NCBI RefSeq assembly: GCF_031877795.1
Contig: NC_133954.1
Coordinates: 10,197,466 to 10,261,465, forward strand
Length of the DNA stretch: 64,000 bases
Direction: 5' to 3'
From: Strix aluco
Taxonomy: Eukaryota; Chordata; Aves; Strigiformes; Strigidae
Shown here: positions 23,430 through 39,499 of the stretch, one piece after another
How positions within the stretch are numbered: position 1 is the first letter of the stretch
How the letters are laid out: each line of letters begins with the position of its first letter
Notes under the pieces: generated by a model
What the model was told of the DNA's origin: nothing
Seen by the model: the letters and a program-made list of their open reading frames with translations, nothing else
Databases searched by the model: none
Program-made: the position numbers and the translations under genes

Positions 23430-23633
23430 TACAAATGGGATCTGCCTGTGTCTGGTCTGGTGGGAATTGTGGGCAGGGTGTTGGCTTGTCGTAAGAGCAC
23501 AAAGCAAGTGAGATGATAAAGAGCAGAACAGAAAATTGCCCCATCCCAGCAGCCACCTGGGTGAGATCCTGAGCTGGATTCTGGCCACCAGCTGCTTTAA
23601 CAAGAGGCACTGACAGAGTCTCCAGTCAGGGTA

Positions 23634-23639
23634 TTTATT
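23634..23639 (-). terminator. COA3 poly(A) signal (AATAAA on the minus strand)
   Basis: TTTATT on the plus strand, 300 nt beyond the COA3 stop in the direction of transcription. Confidence 0.65.
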
Positions 23640-23731
23640 GTGGAAAGTGAGGGGCAGCCGGGCACCCCTGCCCTTCCCAGGAGCACGTGCCCGGCAAAGA
23701 CGCCGTCTGCTCTCCAGGAGAAGGGAGAGGC

Positions 23732-23771
23732 GGCCCTGCCCGCAGAGGGGGCGGCCCTGCCCGCAGAGGGG
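23732..23771. repeat. 20-bp direct duplication in COA3 3' UTR
   Basis: A GCGGCCCTGCCCGCAGAGGG-like unit occurs twice in tandem between the COA3 stop and its poly(A) signal. Confidence 0.75.
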
Positions 23772-23938
23772 CCCCCCCAGTGCGTTTCCCCGGACTGCAC
23801 CGAGCACCGTGCAGGCCCAGACCCCGCGAGGGCGGCTGCTCCGTGCTCAGGACCAGGCGGTTCCCCCGCGCTGGAGGCCCGTCCCGCCCCGCGGGGGCTG
23901 CGGTTCCTTTCCCAGGGCAGGGCCGGGCCCTCCCGCGC

Positions 23939-24353
23939 TCAGCTCGCCACGCCCTCGGCCCGCGCCTGCGCGCGCGCCCGCGCCGCCTCCGCCTCCTGCT
24001 CCAGCTCGTCCAGGAACCGCTCCTGCGACACCGAGTAGAAGGTGAACCCGTCTGGGGGGGCGTTAAGGAAAGCAGCGGGCGCAGCCCCGGCGCGGCCCCC
24101 CCGCCCGGCCCGGCCCGGCCCGGCCCGGCCCGGCCCCGCCCCGCAGGATACAGATCCCAGCCGCCACCGCGCCGATGCCGAGGGCCAGCAGCGCGTTGCG
24201 GCCGCGGAGCCGCCGCTGCAAGGCGCGCTGGCGCTGGGCGCGCTCCACCCGCGCCATGAGGAGGCGCTGCTCGGGGCTGAGCCCCGGCTCCCGCGCCGGG
24301 TCGATGCGCCGCGCGAACGCCGCCTCCCCGCCGGGCTCCTGCGGCGCCGCCAT
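23939..24353 (-). CDS. COA3: COA3 (CCDC56/MITRAC12), cytochrome c oxidase assembly factor 3
   Basis: Small inner-mitochondrial-membrane protein that stabilises newly made COX1 in the MITRAC intermediate of complex IV assembly. Two exons on the minus strand: 24353-24152 and 24051-23939 (stop 23941-23939); 104 aa (human 106). The matrix-side N terminus contains [13 protein letters not shown] (human EAPFAQRIDPTRE) and LSPEQ. One membrane segment, [19 protein letters not shown], is followed by [19 protein letters not shown] and an Ala/Arg-rich tail. The split Tyr codon (T/AC) falls inside the membrane segment and restores the human-like IYG(Y/F)TFYS. The 100-bp intron is largely a CCCGG repeat. 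The gene is head-to-head with CNTD1. Confidence 0.93.
24103..24136 (+). repeat. (CCCGG)n repeat in COA3 intron
   Basis: About six perfect CCCGG units inside the 100-bp COA3 intron. Confidence 0.85.
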
Positions 24354-24762
24354 CTTCCTCTCCGCCGCTTCCGCGTAGCGCGGTGACGTCACTTCCGGAA
24401 GGGCCCCGGCTAATCGGAAGGGTGCGGCGGGAGCGGGGCGTCGAGTGATTGGCTGAGGCCCGGCGCGCGGCCGGGCCGCGCTCTGATTGGCGGGGACGGA
24501 CCCCGTGACCGGGCGGGCGCTGGGGCGGGGCCGTGCGCGGGGCCGGGGCCGGGGCCGTGCGCGGGGCCGGGGCCGGGCCCCTCCCGGAAGCGGCCTTGTC
24601 ACCGGGGGGTGGCGGCGGCCCGGTTGTTCCTCCTGGAGCCCGAGGGCCCCGCACGGCCCTGGCGGGGCTCTGGGAGCTCTTTCCTGCCGGCGGCGATGAA
24701 GTGCCGCGGTGCCATTGAGATAAATAAGTGTCGTCCTTGAGGCTTCGGGCCTGGGCTGCCCC
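24354..24762. promoter_or_regulatory. Divergent COA3 / CNTD1 promoter
   Basis: The 409 bp between the two start codons hold a perfect CRE palindrome TGACGTCA (24384-24391) abutting a palindromic ETS site CTTCCGGAAG (24392-24401), two inverted CCAAT boxes (ATTGG at 24448 and 24486), and GGGGCCG repeats near 24530-24575. The CRE/ETS pair sits only about 30 nt before the COA3 start, so it probably serves COA3 most directly. Confidence 0.65.
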
Positions 24763-27700
24763 ATGGGGTCCCAGGCGCAGGCAGCGTCCCGGTGCCGTGA
24801 GCCAGGGCCCGTCTTCGGCGGGGTCGCATCTGGGGTTATTGAGGATACGCTGATCCATTTGGCCACGGAAAACGAACAGTACCTGAGCGAGCTGCCGGCT
24901 CAGGCCGGGTGCTTCAAAGAGACAGAGATCGTGGGTGAGACGCTTTTTCTCACCTGCAGCTCGCTCCCGAGACAGTTAACAGCTCTGTAATTGGCTTCAG
25001 TTGACTGAAGTGAATGACTGTTGCGCTTTTTTTCAGAATTTATATTCCTTTTGTCTGAAAAGTGGCACTTGGACCACTTGGTGAGGTACCAAGCAGTGGA
25101 GTTACTTGAAAGGTAACAGATATCCTGAAAGCTCAGTGCGTGTCACGGTTCCCTCACACGGTTGCGCTGTGCGTGCTCTGTACCACTCACTCAAACAATG
25201 TATGATGGGTTTTTGCACGTCTAGAGCTTTGTTTCTTTACTAATTTAATTCAAATTAACAGCTCTCCGTATATTCTGAGTACATGCAGAATTGCTTTTCT
25301 TCCCTTTTCTTACCTGAAGAGAACTGTTTTCTGAGCAATTGTGGGTTTTGTAGGTTTATGATCAAGCAAGTAGAACAAATCTGTAAGTCCTCCAGAGAGA
25401 ACGTTAGAAGTCATGAACGAGGAGAAGGGAGCAGCTGGAGCTCTCTGAACAATCAGATATATGACACGTTTGTCCTGCGACTTGTGTCGTGCGTTCAGCT
25501 TGCAAGCAAGGTTTCCTTACACTATAACGTAAGCCAGCTAAACCTTTCTTATAACATCTTTTAGCAGTGTGGTAAATGATGTAGTATATTTATCTCTCTT
25601 AAAAGATAGATTTTCTCTTTGAAAGACAGTAGCAATAGTAAAATGCAAAGGATATTGAAATGGAGACCTAAATCTCTTCTGTTTAGGGCAGATTAATTGT
25701 CACTCGTCAAGTAACAATTTGTCAGGAAATGTTCCCAGTACTGGGAGAAAAAGTACAGTCAGTGGGAAAACTCGGCCTGTGGTTGTTGAAATTGTACGGC
25801 TGCGGAGGGTTCACACCGGTCTGGGGAAGGTTTGCGGAGCAGAGGAAACCTGCGGGAAAGGTCTGAGCCAGCCTAAAAGATGAGTGAGATGGGGGTTAGC
25901 GGGCAGCATCCTCGTCATTAAATTCCATGGGAGGAGTAAAGCAGAAAGTACTTTGTTCTTAGCAAGTGCCTTATTGCCTAGAAGATAATCGGTCTTTTTT
26001 TTTTTTTCTTCAGATAGTCAACAGTGACACAGCTTTAAAATTCCTGCAATCCTTAAAGTACTCCTACACTAAACAGGAATTGCTTGAGTCGGAGCTTGCT
26101 GTTTTGAAAACTCTGCACTTCCAGATCAACGTGTCAACCCCTTTGGCTTACGTGGAATTGCTTCTAGAGGTTTTAGGTGAGAATTTTAATAGGAGAGAGT
26201 GGGGAAGAATCTTTTTAAAACTGTAATAGAGCTATTACTGATCTGAAACTAAACGTCTCATGTTACGGATTTTTGCACACTGTGAAGGCACGTGAACCTT
26301 TTCAGATTGTCCAGGGCTTTACTTTTCAGACGAGAACCCTGTTCTTAGTAGAATCTGATGAATGTTATTGGACAGCCCCTCGTGACTCGTTCAGTAAAAG
26401 ATTAAGTGTTTAAAACCCCCAAAACCTACCATAAGGCCACATTTTCTACAATGACTTACCATTTTTTTTGCCCAGGTCTGACAACCTGAATTTCAGAATG
26501 AGTGAAATTACACTGAAAGCGCCTATGGCGTGAGGAGGCCTGTGGCGTTCAGAAACAAAGGGCCGTTGTCACCAGAAACCATCGTCCCTCGCTTCCAGTA
26601 ACTCACACTTCTTTCTAATTCAGCTTAATGACTCGGAGCGTGTGGCTGATTTCGTGTGATCTCTGTGCTAGGACATAACGGCTGCTTGCTTCCTGCAAAA
26701 CCGTTACATCAGATGTGTATACAACTACTAGACTTCTCCTATCTTACAAGAGATGCCATCTACAACACTTTGCTGAAGATTGCCATCGAAAATTCGACAC
26801 CAAGCAAACTGCAGGTGTAAGTAGCTTACGTGACTATTACTTAAAATAACTATTTGAAACTAAAGCCCTAAGAAATAGTAGCATAATTCCCGTTGTGCCA
26901 TTTTTTGAGCATGTTTTAAAACAAGATTTTAATTTTGGGGACTTTCAGCATTGTTTATCGATCTTAACAGACCAGTTCAAAGCAACGTGCTTCACCACGT
27001 TCGCTTTAGGGGCGAGTTAGGAAAGTGTTCAGCTTAATGTAAAACTCCGGCTTTAGCGCTGTCGGTTGAAGTTAACAGTATCAGGCTTTATTTGGGGGGA
27101 GTAACGTGTCCGTGGGCTGTGTAGCCATTACAGAAGTGGGTGCTTTTGAGCTGTAAAGCCACATCGTGTTACACCAGAAGACACTTTTACTTGTGCAGAG
27201 CAAAGTTTTTAACAGTGAAGGAAGATTTCATGCTCTTGGCTGTTGGAATCATCAGCACAAGCGTGTTCATACTAAACCCCGGGCACTGGAAGCAGGTAGA
27301 GTCGCATTAGCTCCACATAAAAAAATGTGAGTTGCTTATACATGTGAGCACAGCAAGAAGAGGGGGAAACTACTGGGAGCAGCTTGAGGGAGGTGACGTC
27401 TTCCAGGTTTTTCAGCAGGAAGCGCGTGCGCCCTGCCCGAGCGTTGGGAGGGCGCGGGCGGCGCGCGGGGAGGCCAGTGCCTGCGCTGGTGTGAGCACGT
27501 CCTCAGGCTACAGCCTCCTGACAGCCAGAACCACCCCCAGACGCAACCCCACGGGACAGCTTTGTGCCCAAACTGCCACTGAATACTGCAGCAATTACAA
27601 ACAGTGGCTTTATCGTGTTAGTAGAAGCAATTAGATTAAAAAATCAAACCCCAAAGCAAGCAAGCAAACAAAAACCCAACCAAATAAATAAACCAGACTG

Positions 27701-27978
27701 AGAAGTGCGCCCTTGGAGCGCTTATCGTCGTTAGATTTGGAGGGTTAAGTATGTCTGTAAACTCATCTCTCTTAGGCAGTGTAAGCAGGTACCTTCCTTT
27801 TTTTTTTTTTTTAAAGGTTGTGGAGCATTTAAACTCTATCACTGGCATCACTTCACAAAGTATCTCAGAATTTTCTTACGCAGTACTGAAACACATCACT
27901 GGCAGCACCACTCCACAGCAGCGCTCTAGCAACTGTGGAACAAAAGCTCCAGGGAACAGAATTATGGCTCTTAACTAG
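24763..27978 (+). CDS. CNTD1: CNTD1, cyclin N-terminal domain-containing 1
   Basis: Meiotic cyclin-like protein that promotes maturation of crossover sites. Seven exons: 24763-24934, 25037-25112, 25354-25528, 26014-26176, 26672-26816, 27199-27295 and 27817-27978; phases close, giving 329 aa (human 330). Family blocks visible: VIEDTLIHLATENEQ, EFIFLLSEKW, FVLRLVSCVQLASK, ELLESELAVLKTLHFQI, TPLAYVELLLEVLG, IENSTPSKLQ, VKEDFMLLAVGII and LNSITGITSQSISEFSYA. The cyclin fold lies in the central two thirds. The exon 5 donor is placed at CAGGT/GTAAGT because only that site restores frame (Val-Ala-Lys-Phe) into exon 6. The start was chosen as the ATG that gives the human length; the N-terminal 20 residues are poorly conserved. 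Introns are AT-richer than the neighbouring genes. Confidence 0.93.
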
Positions 27979-28444
27979 ACCTTCGATGGCCAGGCACGAG
28001 TGTCAGCAGCGCGCTCTGAGCGCGGCGGCTGTGGCGAGGGCCGGGGCTGCTGCGGGCCTGGCGCCTGCCCCGCGTGTCCCACGGGGTTTGTCACCTGCTC
28101 CCTGCCCCTGGGCGAGAGCCCGCTGCAGGGACTCTTGCAAAGTTACTGTCATCGTTACTTTAAACACTATCAAACCCTGTCAAGCTCAGTGGCACAAAGA
28201 AGTGCTGATAGGTCTTAGAAAACATTTTATTTCAAACTGTAGTTAACTCTTTAATGACCAAGCAGAGCTTCCGTGAATTCTTCCGTGTTCTTCCCTGTGT
28301 TTGTAACATTTCGCTTTTCTAACCTGTGTTAAGCTGTAACAGAGCAGTATCAACCTCACAGGTGTTCTGAAGTTCAACAGCAACTTAGACACATATCTAA
28401 AGCCCCAAAAGTACCAGTTTAGCATCTATTTAATAGCTGATTTT

Positions 28445-28450
28445 TTTATT
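28445..28450 (-). terminator. BECN1 poly(A) signal (AATAAA on the minus strand)
   Basis: TTTATT on the plus strand, about 195 nt past the BECN1 stop. It lies upstream of the CNTD1 signal, so the two 3' UTRs would overlap by roughly 100 nt. Confidence 0.5.
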
Positions 28451-28517
28451 CGGTTCAGCTCACTGATAGAACTTTACATATTGCTTTTCTACACACTACT
28501 TGTATAACGGTATTTTA

Positions 28518-28523
28518 AATAAA
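28518..28523 (+). terminator. CNTD1 poly(A) signal (AATAAA)
   Basis: AATAAA followed by a TGTCTTGTGG downstream GT-rich element, 540 nt after the CNTD1 stop. Confidence 0.7.
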
Positions 28524-28645
28524 GTGTCTTGTGGATTTTTGGTATTGTAAACAGTTTGTACTGGTTAATATTAAGAGACATCTTAATTTGACTTTCTCCA
28601 ACAAAACGCAAACACTACAGCTGCCAGGACGAGTTCTTTACACGG

Positions 28646-33164
<4,519 letters not shown>

Positions 33165-36100
33165 ATGGCCTCGTTGCTCAAGGTGGACCCGGAGGTGAAG
33201 CTTAAGGTGCGCCGCCGCCCCGCCGCGCTGGGCCGGCGTCGGTCCGGGCCTCGAGGCGGGGCGGGCTCGGGGCCGCCCCGGGGGCGCCGCCCGCCCTCCC
33301 GCCTTGCCGCGACCCTTGGTCCTGTGGCCGCCGAGCGCGGCCCAACCGCCGCGCGGCTCTGTCCCCGCCGCGGCTCCCCGGGAGGGCGGAACGGGGCCGG
33401 GGCTGAACTGCGGCCACCCCCGGGCCGTTCCCCGGTCGCCCCCGGGCCGGGCGGGCGCGGCGCGGCGGATTCTCCTCTCGGCGCCCCCCGCGCCGCAGCC
33501 GGCCGTGGCGGGAGCTGCTCGGTTTGCAGCAGCCCCCGCTCCCGCTGGACCGTGCTCCTGAGCCCGGCCCGTGCCGGTGAGGCGGTCCGGGAGCTGCTTC
33601 CGCGGCCCCCGGCAGCAGCCGCTCGGTGTTCGCGGGCTCTTCCAGCTCCCGGGCGCTCCTCGCGGGGAGGAGGCTGTTCCTGGAGACATCCCGGGGCCAG
33701 GCCGTCACCCGGCTCCGCAGCCGCAGGGCCTGGTGCTCGGCCCGTGCTGAGCCCCGCTGTGCCAGAGCGGCTCTGAACTGTTGCTTTTCTCCTCTGCAGG
33801 TGGATTCCTTCCGGGAGCGGATCACGAGCGAGGTGCGTATCCCTGCCGCTGCCCCGGGTCGCGGTAGGACGGGACAGAGGCCGTGTGGCTGTACCTGACG
33901 GGCTCGGTTGTCGTTTGAGCCTCTCCCGGGACCTTGGCGGTGCTCAGAGAGTTGCTCGCCAGCTGGAGCGAGGTTACGCAGCCTCGTGGCCCTCCTGGCA
34001 CCTTCCACCTTGGCCTGGAGGGACAGTTGGCCACGGGCAGGACTTGTGTTCTCTCCTGGTTCCTGCCTCTGGACAGTTGACTTCCCCGGTGTTCTCACCT
34101 GTGAGCGGGAACCTCACGGCGCTGTTTCACATCGTTGTCTGTTCTTTCTCTCTCAGGCTGAAGACCTGGTGGCAAACTTTTTCCCAAAGAAGCTGTTAGA
34201 ACTTGATGGGTTCCTTAAGGTAATGCCTGCGTCGTCCTCTGTATCCCTTTTCATTTTCAAGCCACCCGCTGAAAGCACCATGGCAGCTCTTGCCCTGCGT
34301 GTTTTGCCTCGTTACAAAGACGTGAGGCAGTGGCTCAGTTGCTTGCATTGGAGTGCTGTTAGCTCTAGAGGGGGTGCTTCCTTTTCCAGTTTTCTTTGTG
34401 TGATCACCACATTTATCTTTCTTACGCATTCCGCAACTCCGGGCTGTCCTTCGCGATGCCGAGGGCTCCCAGGGACTCCGGCCTTGCAGACAGTTGATAG
34501 CTTTGATCGCGGTCTGGAGCTGGCACGCTGTTCTTGGGTGGAGGGAGGCCTCGTCACAGGCCTATTGTTAGACTTTTTTTCTCATGCATCCTTATTTTAT
34601 AGTTGGGTAAGAGGGAGGCCTGAATCTTTTGTCTTCTCATTGTGTTTGGTGTGACAGAATTTGTTAGTTCATAATTAAATAACAAATCTGCTTTATTTTC
34701 CAGGAGCCTATCCTCAATATTCATGATCTCACTCAGATCCATTCGGACATGAACCTCCCAGTGCCTGACCCAATTCTCCTCACGAACAGCCATGATGGAC
34801 TGGACGGGGTAAGGTTACTCTCTTGGCTGTGATCCCTACTTCTGTTAATTAAAACTGCATGGCTTGCTCTGTGCTGGAGTAGGATGTTCTTATTTAATAA
34901 CCGGCTATGGCTCTCCCAAAGGCTTTTAGGAATTGGTCTCTCGAGCCTGGGAGCTCTGCTAGAGGTAACGCTGTGCTCCGCAGTCCTCCTTTGTTTTTAA
35001 AGAAGGGTACTTAGAAACCAGGAGTGTAGCAGAGGCACTAAAGTTTTCCTTATTTCCTTTGCAACACTGTTACAGCTTACGACTAGTTTGTGAGTAAAAC
35101 ATTTTGTATATTTTAGCCAAATATGAAAAAGAGGAAGCTGGAAGACCGCGAAGAGACCTTTCAGGGTAAGAGTCCCCAAGTCTCTTGTGTTGCTGCCTGC
35201 CCCCTGAACCAGTGCTCCGTGCCGTAGGGATATGAAATCACCTGAACCCCACCTGCCCTGTCCTGACAGCAGCTGCTGCTCACGCGGGCCTGTCCCCTGC
35301 GGAGCCTGACTTACGGACGTTCTGTTGTGGAGGGAGGAGTCAGGTTCCAGCTCCTAGAAGCATAATCAGGACTTCTCTGATAGACATCAGTAGTACTTGC
35401 TTGAGCTTGGCCTGCTGACAGAGGCAGCTGATCTCTCTCTGGCTCTGTGCTGAAAGCTCTCCTTGTCTGGAGGAAGATACCAGGCTTTCGATTAAGCTGA
35501 GGCAGAAACGTCTCATACACGTGCATCAGGAAAATCCTTTGCGCCCAGCTTCAGCAGCCCAGAGCTCCTCAGCTCTTGTCTCTGCTCTGTGTTTTCTCTT
35601 TTCCTTCCTTTGTGGTAACCGCTGTTATCCCACATCACGTTTCCCCTTCCCCACAGGTTAGCTGTGGCTGGCTCAGTGTCCACTTAGTGCCTTTGTGCAG
35701 GTGGACGCGCAGGTGGAACTTTGGTCTGACCCCCTGGCGCAGCCGTTCCTCCGCGCTGCTGACGCGAGGTGTTCCTCTCCTCTGTGCTAGGTACCAAAGT
35801 GTTTGTGATGCCCAATGGGATGCTGAAGAGCAACCAGCAGCTGGTGGACATCATTGAGAAAGTGAAACCAGAAATCAGGCTGCTTATTGAGAAGTGTAAT
35901 ACGGTGGGTACGGGCACTGCAGCTCGTGGAGGCAGTAGGATGCTTTTGCTCCTGGAGAGGCAAAGCTGCTCTGAGTGGAGGGAGCAGGCTCCCCTCTATT
36001 CCGTAGATGAGGAAGGGCAGGATTCCTACTGCAGTGTCCAGAAGTGGCTGGGAGGCAGGTGTAGGGAAATCAGGTTTTTGCGAGCCCTCAGGGAGCTCTG

Positions 36101-37891
36101 TAGTTCACCTCAAGGAGGACGATGTCTGTGACAGAGGCTCCTTCCTTGAGGCTTTTCTTTGCCCTCCTTTTGCACAGTCAGACACCTGCTGGGAGCTTCT
36201 GTGGCCCAGCCAGGAGAGCTTCCCATGGGAAGCTGCAGCTGTGCTGTGCTGGTTTGTGGCGTCCCAGCTGTGTGGAAATGATCTCAGAAGTGTTGCATGA
36301 GCGTGAAGGACCTGCAGGAGTCTGTTAGGAACTGCCCAGCAAGGGCGGGGCCCTGGGGGGCTTTTGGTAATACTTGTGAGCGGGGTCTCTGTGGAGGTGT
36401 TGGCACTGATCGGTGGTGTGGTCTCTCCACCGCAGGTCAAAATGTGGGTGCAGCTTCTCATCCCCAGGATAGAAGATGGAAACAACTTTGGTGTTTCTAT
36501 TCAGGTAAGGCACCGCCAGCTCTGTGCCCTGGCTCCGTGCTGCGCCCCGGGGACACGGATCTCTTGGGTTCCTCTGAATCTCACATTTGATGGCACCCGT
36601 CAGCTGCAGTCATGGGGTTGGTTTAGGCTTTAAAACCCAAACCTGAGCTTGACGTGGCGCTGCTGAGACTTGTTGTTTTCGGAGCCTTGAGGGCCAGCTG
36701 CAGCCTCCTGAAGCTCACGGCTTCCGCATGTTCCCTGCAGGAGGAAACAGTTGCTGAGCTTCGAACTGTGGAGAGCGAGGCAGCATCCTACCTGGACCAG
36801 ATTTCTAGGTAGGCATGCAAGAGCAGACCTCCTCTTTGGGATCCCCTTGGGAAAATAAAGCGCTTGGGGAAGGTCCCCCAGCTTTTCCAGGGCAGCTTGG
36901 GCCTGGAAAAAAAAATCTTGGTGCTATTTATCTGACTTTTAGTCTTTCCCTTTTCCTACCAGATACTATATCACAAGAGCAAAGTTGGTTTCCAAAATAG
37001 CTAAGTACCCTCATGTGGTAAGTAAAGGGGGAAGCGGAGATTTACATGTTATATGCTGCTGCTTTTTGGGACTCTTTGGGCCTTTTTGAGCTGAGGATTC
37101 TGGGGGAAAAGGGGGGATCACACAAGGCTGCAGGACACCTGTGTTAGAGGAGAGCAAGCTGGAGGGGGGAGTCCTGTGCCAAAGGTAGGACCTTCGCTTG
37201 GTGTACGGGAGGTGCAGCCGAGCTCGGGCCGCTCAGCCCCGTGTCTGCTCTCCGCAGGAGGACTACCGCCGCACGGTGACAGAGATCGACGAGAAGGAGT
37301 ACATTAGTCTGCGCCTGATCATTTCAGAGCTGAGGAATCAATACGTAAGTGAAAAACGAGCTGGTGCTGGCTCCCTGCACAGCAGCCAAGAGAGCCCTTC
37401 AGTCCCGCTGCTGCTGCCCCCTCGCCCCCAGCACGCTGCCTGTCTCCTTCCTGCGCTGCTTTGGCTCTAACGACAGGAGCCAACTGCTGCCTCCCCGCCG
37501 TCTCCTGGAGGTGCAAATGTTTCCAACTGAGCGTCCACAGGAGTCTTGCACAAAATGTTCCTTCCACCTCTGTGGGAACCTGTGATCCTAAACTCTTCAG
37601 GCAGTACAAGCTGTTCCTGGGGGCTGTAGAGAAATCTCTTTGTGGTGTTAGATGCGTCCGGCTGAAAGAAGCCCTCGACTGGGCGTGCGGTTGTACGCGG
37701 GGGTGGCGGGTGGTGCCAGGGTGCTGCTGCTCTAACCAGTGCTTGTCCTGGGAGCTGAACGCTGGACGGCTTCACCCTTCTCATCTGAGTCCTGTTCTCC
37801 CTTTTTGCAGGTCACTTTGCATGACATGATCCTTAAAAACATTGAGAAGATCAAGAGGCCTCGGAGCAGCAATGCTGAGACCCTCTATTAA
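33165..37891 (+). CDS. PSME3: PSME3, proteasome activator PA28-gamma (REG-gamma)
   Basis: Nuclear heptameric activator that caps the 20S proteasome and promotes ATP-independent degradation. Eleven exons: 33165-33206, 33800-33832, 34157-34219, 34704-34808, 35117-35165, 35791-35903, 36436-36504, 36741-36808, 36963-37017, 37258-37344 and 37811-37891. Phases close, giving exactly 254 aa, the human length, and almost every residue matches human. Start MASLLKVDPEVKLKVDSF; a basic nuclear signal KKRKLED (human KKRRLDE) is the most divergent spot; VFVMPNGMLKSNQQLVDIIE begins the C-terminal helical domain; the end is RPRSSNAETLY. Head-to-head with BECN1. Confidence 0.97.
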
Positions 37892-39490
37892 GTGTCAACG
37901 TTTGAACTTGAGAACTGTTCAGTCGACTAAAGACCGTCATTGCCTTGGTTTGTTACGTGACTATCGAGATGGGAAACTGGCTGGAAATAGTATTGCATTC
38001 TTAGTTAAACTCTAAAGAAATTCTTGCCTAGTTTTGTGATTGGTTTTGTTCAGGTCTCAGGAGCTCTCCCTCCCTCTAGTAACTGGTAACGAGAAGGCCG
38101 TGCTGCTTTGGGGTGCCCTAGAGGCTACTGCAGAGTGAGAGCACCAGCCAGGCAGGAACATTCCTTCATGCCTTTCTTCCTACCCGAGTAGGAATGACAC
38201 TCGAGACCAAGCCCTTGTCCCGTCCCATCTCTTGGCTGGAGGCTTCACTGGGCTCTCTGGGGAGGGGCAGGCAGCCCAGTACGAGTGCAGGCCGCGGGGC
38301 GGTGCTGGAGCTCACTCTGCGCTGCCGGCCGGAGCTGGGCCCTGCTGCCGTGCTCACCCCTCGCAGAGACGGGGGAACCCGCCCTCCCGGGTGTGGCGCC
38401 TCCCTCCGGGCGCTCCTTCCCTGCCCGTTCCGACTCGGCAGAGCCCGTCCCCTGTCTCTGCCGGCTCAGTTCTGGCTGGATCGGGGCAGAGTGCGAGACG
38501 GCGCTTGAAATGGGCTGGTTGTCCTGGCTGGTCGTGAGCTCAGGTGGCTCCTGCTCCCGTTTGCGATTTGACCAGAGCCACTTCCTTGGCTAAAACCACG
38601 TCGCTTCACGTGTTACCTGGTGCCCCTTCAGCATGAGGCGCTTTGCCCGGGTGGAGAGAGGGGGAGGGGCTGGGTCTGGTGCGAGGGTCCTGGTGGTCGC
38701 TGCGCGGGGCCGGACGGACCCGCTGTCTCCTGGCCCCCTCCCGCCGCCCGGGCAGAGCCGCCGGCTGCCGCAGCCGGTGCCTGGGGGTGCGGGTGGCCCA
38801 CACCCACCCAGGGCCGTGGCAGCCCTTGTAGCCTTTCCCCTGCAAAGGGCGCGCTCGCGTGCCTGGTGACTCCTCTAAGCTGCCGGAACGTTTCATGGTC
38901 CATTACAAACCCCTTTGGAAATGACTGGTTGTGTTGCGTCAGTTTTTGTGTGTGGCGAGTGGGCCCATAACGCTGCAGGCTCCAAAATTTTCTTATTTAT
39001 AGTATTTCTACTTAAGTCCCCTCTTCAGGGAACGTTAAATCATTTGTTTCAGGAACCTCGCTGTTTCCCGGGTCTCGCTGTTACACCTATATATTCTTAT
39101 TGTGCAGTAGCCTTAATAGTTGTGTTAACCTCATTGTAACAACAGTGACAAATGGACTGAACTTTCTCCACTCCTTTTTTTACTTTGTTTTTGTTTCTTC
39201 TGCTTCCACACCTAAGAGCCATGTTGTCTCTTGCTGGTTTCCCAGGGATTTGCCCGGAGTGTGGAGGGCTGCTGGCCCTTGCTATAGACTCTTCTGTTGT
39301 TGTTTGTAGTAAGTCAACTCTTAGTCTTCCCGCTAATAAATATTCAGTAACAAACCAACTGCGTTCTAGCTGCCGTCTGGGAGCAGCACTTCCCCTTGTG
39401 TTTCTTTGTATTGATTCCTTTTCATTTGTTCAGCTCGCTTTGCCAGATGAAAGTATGTAAACTTTTACCATGTCAAGAAATTAAAATAAG
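37892..39490 (+). other. PSME3 3' UTR
   Basis: AT-richer, non-coding sequence following the stop. Two candidate signals mark its end: AATAAA at 39335-39340 and ATTAAA at 39480-39485. A long 3' UTR is also known for mammalian PSME3. A GC-rich block at about 38230-38860 lies within it. Confidence 0.55.
39335..39340 (+). terminator. PSME3 poly(A) signal candidate (AATAAA)
   Basis: First canonical AATAAA after the PSME3 stop; a second candidate (ATTAAA) lies at 39480-39485. Confidence 0.5.
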
Positions 39491-39499
39491 GTACTTGGA

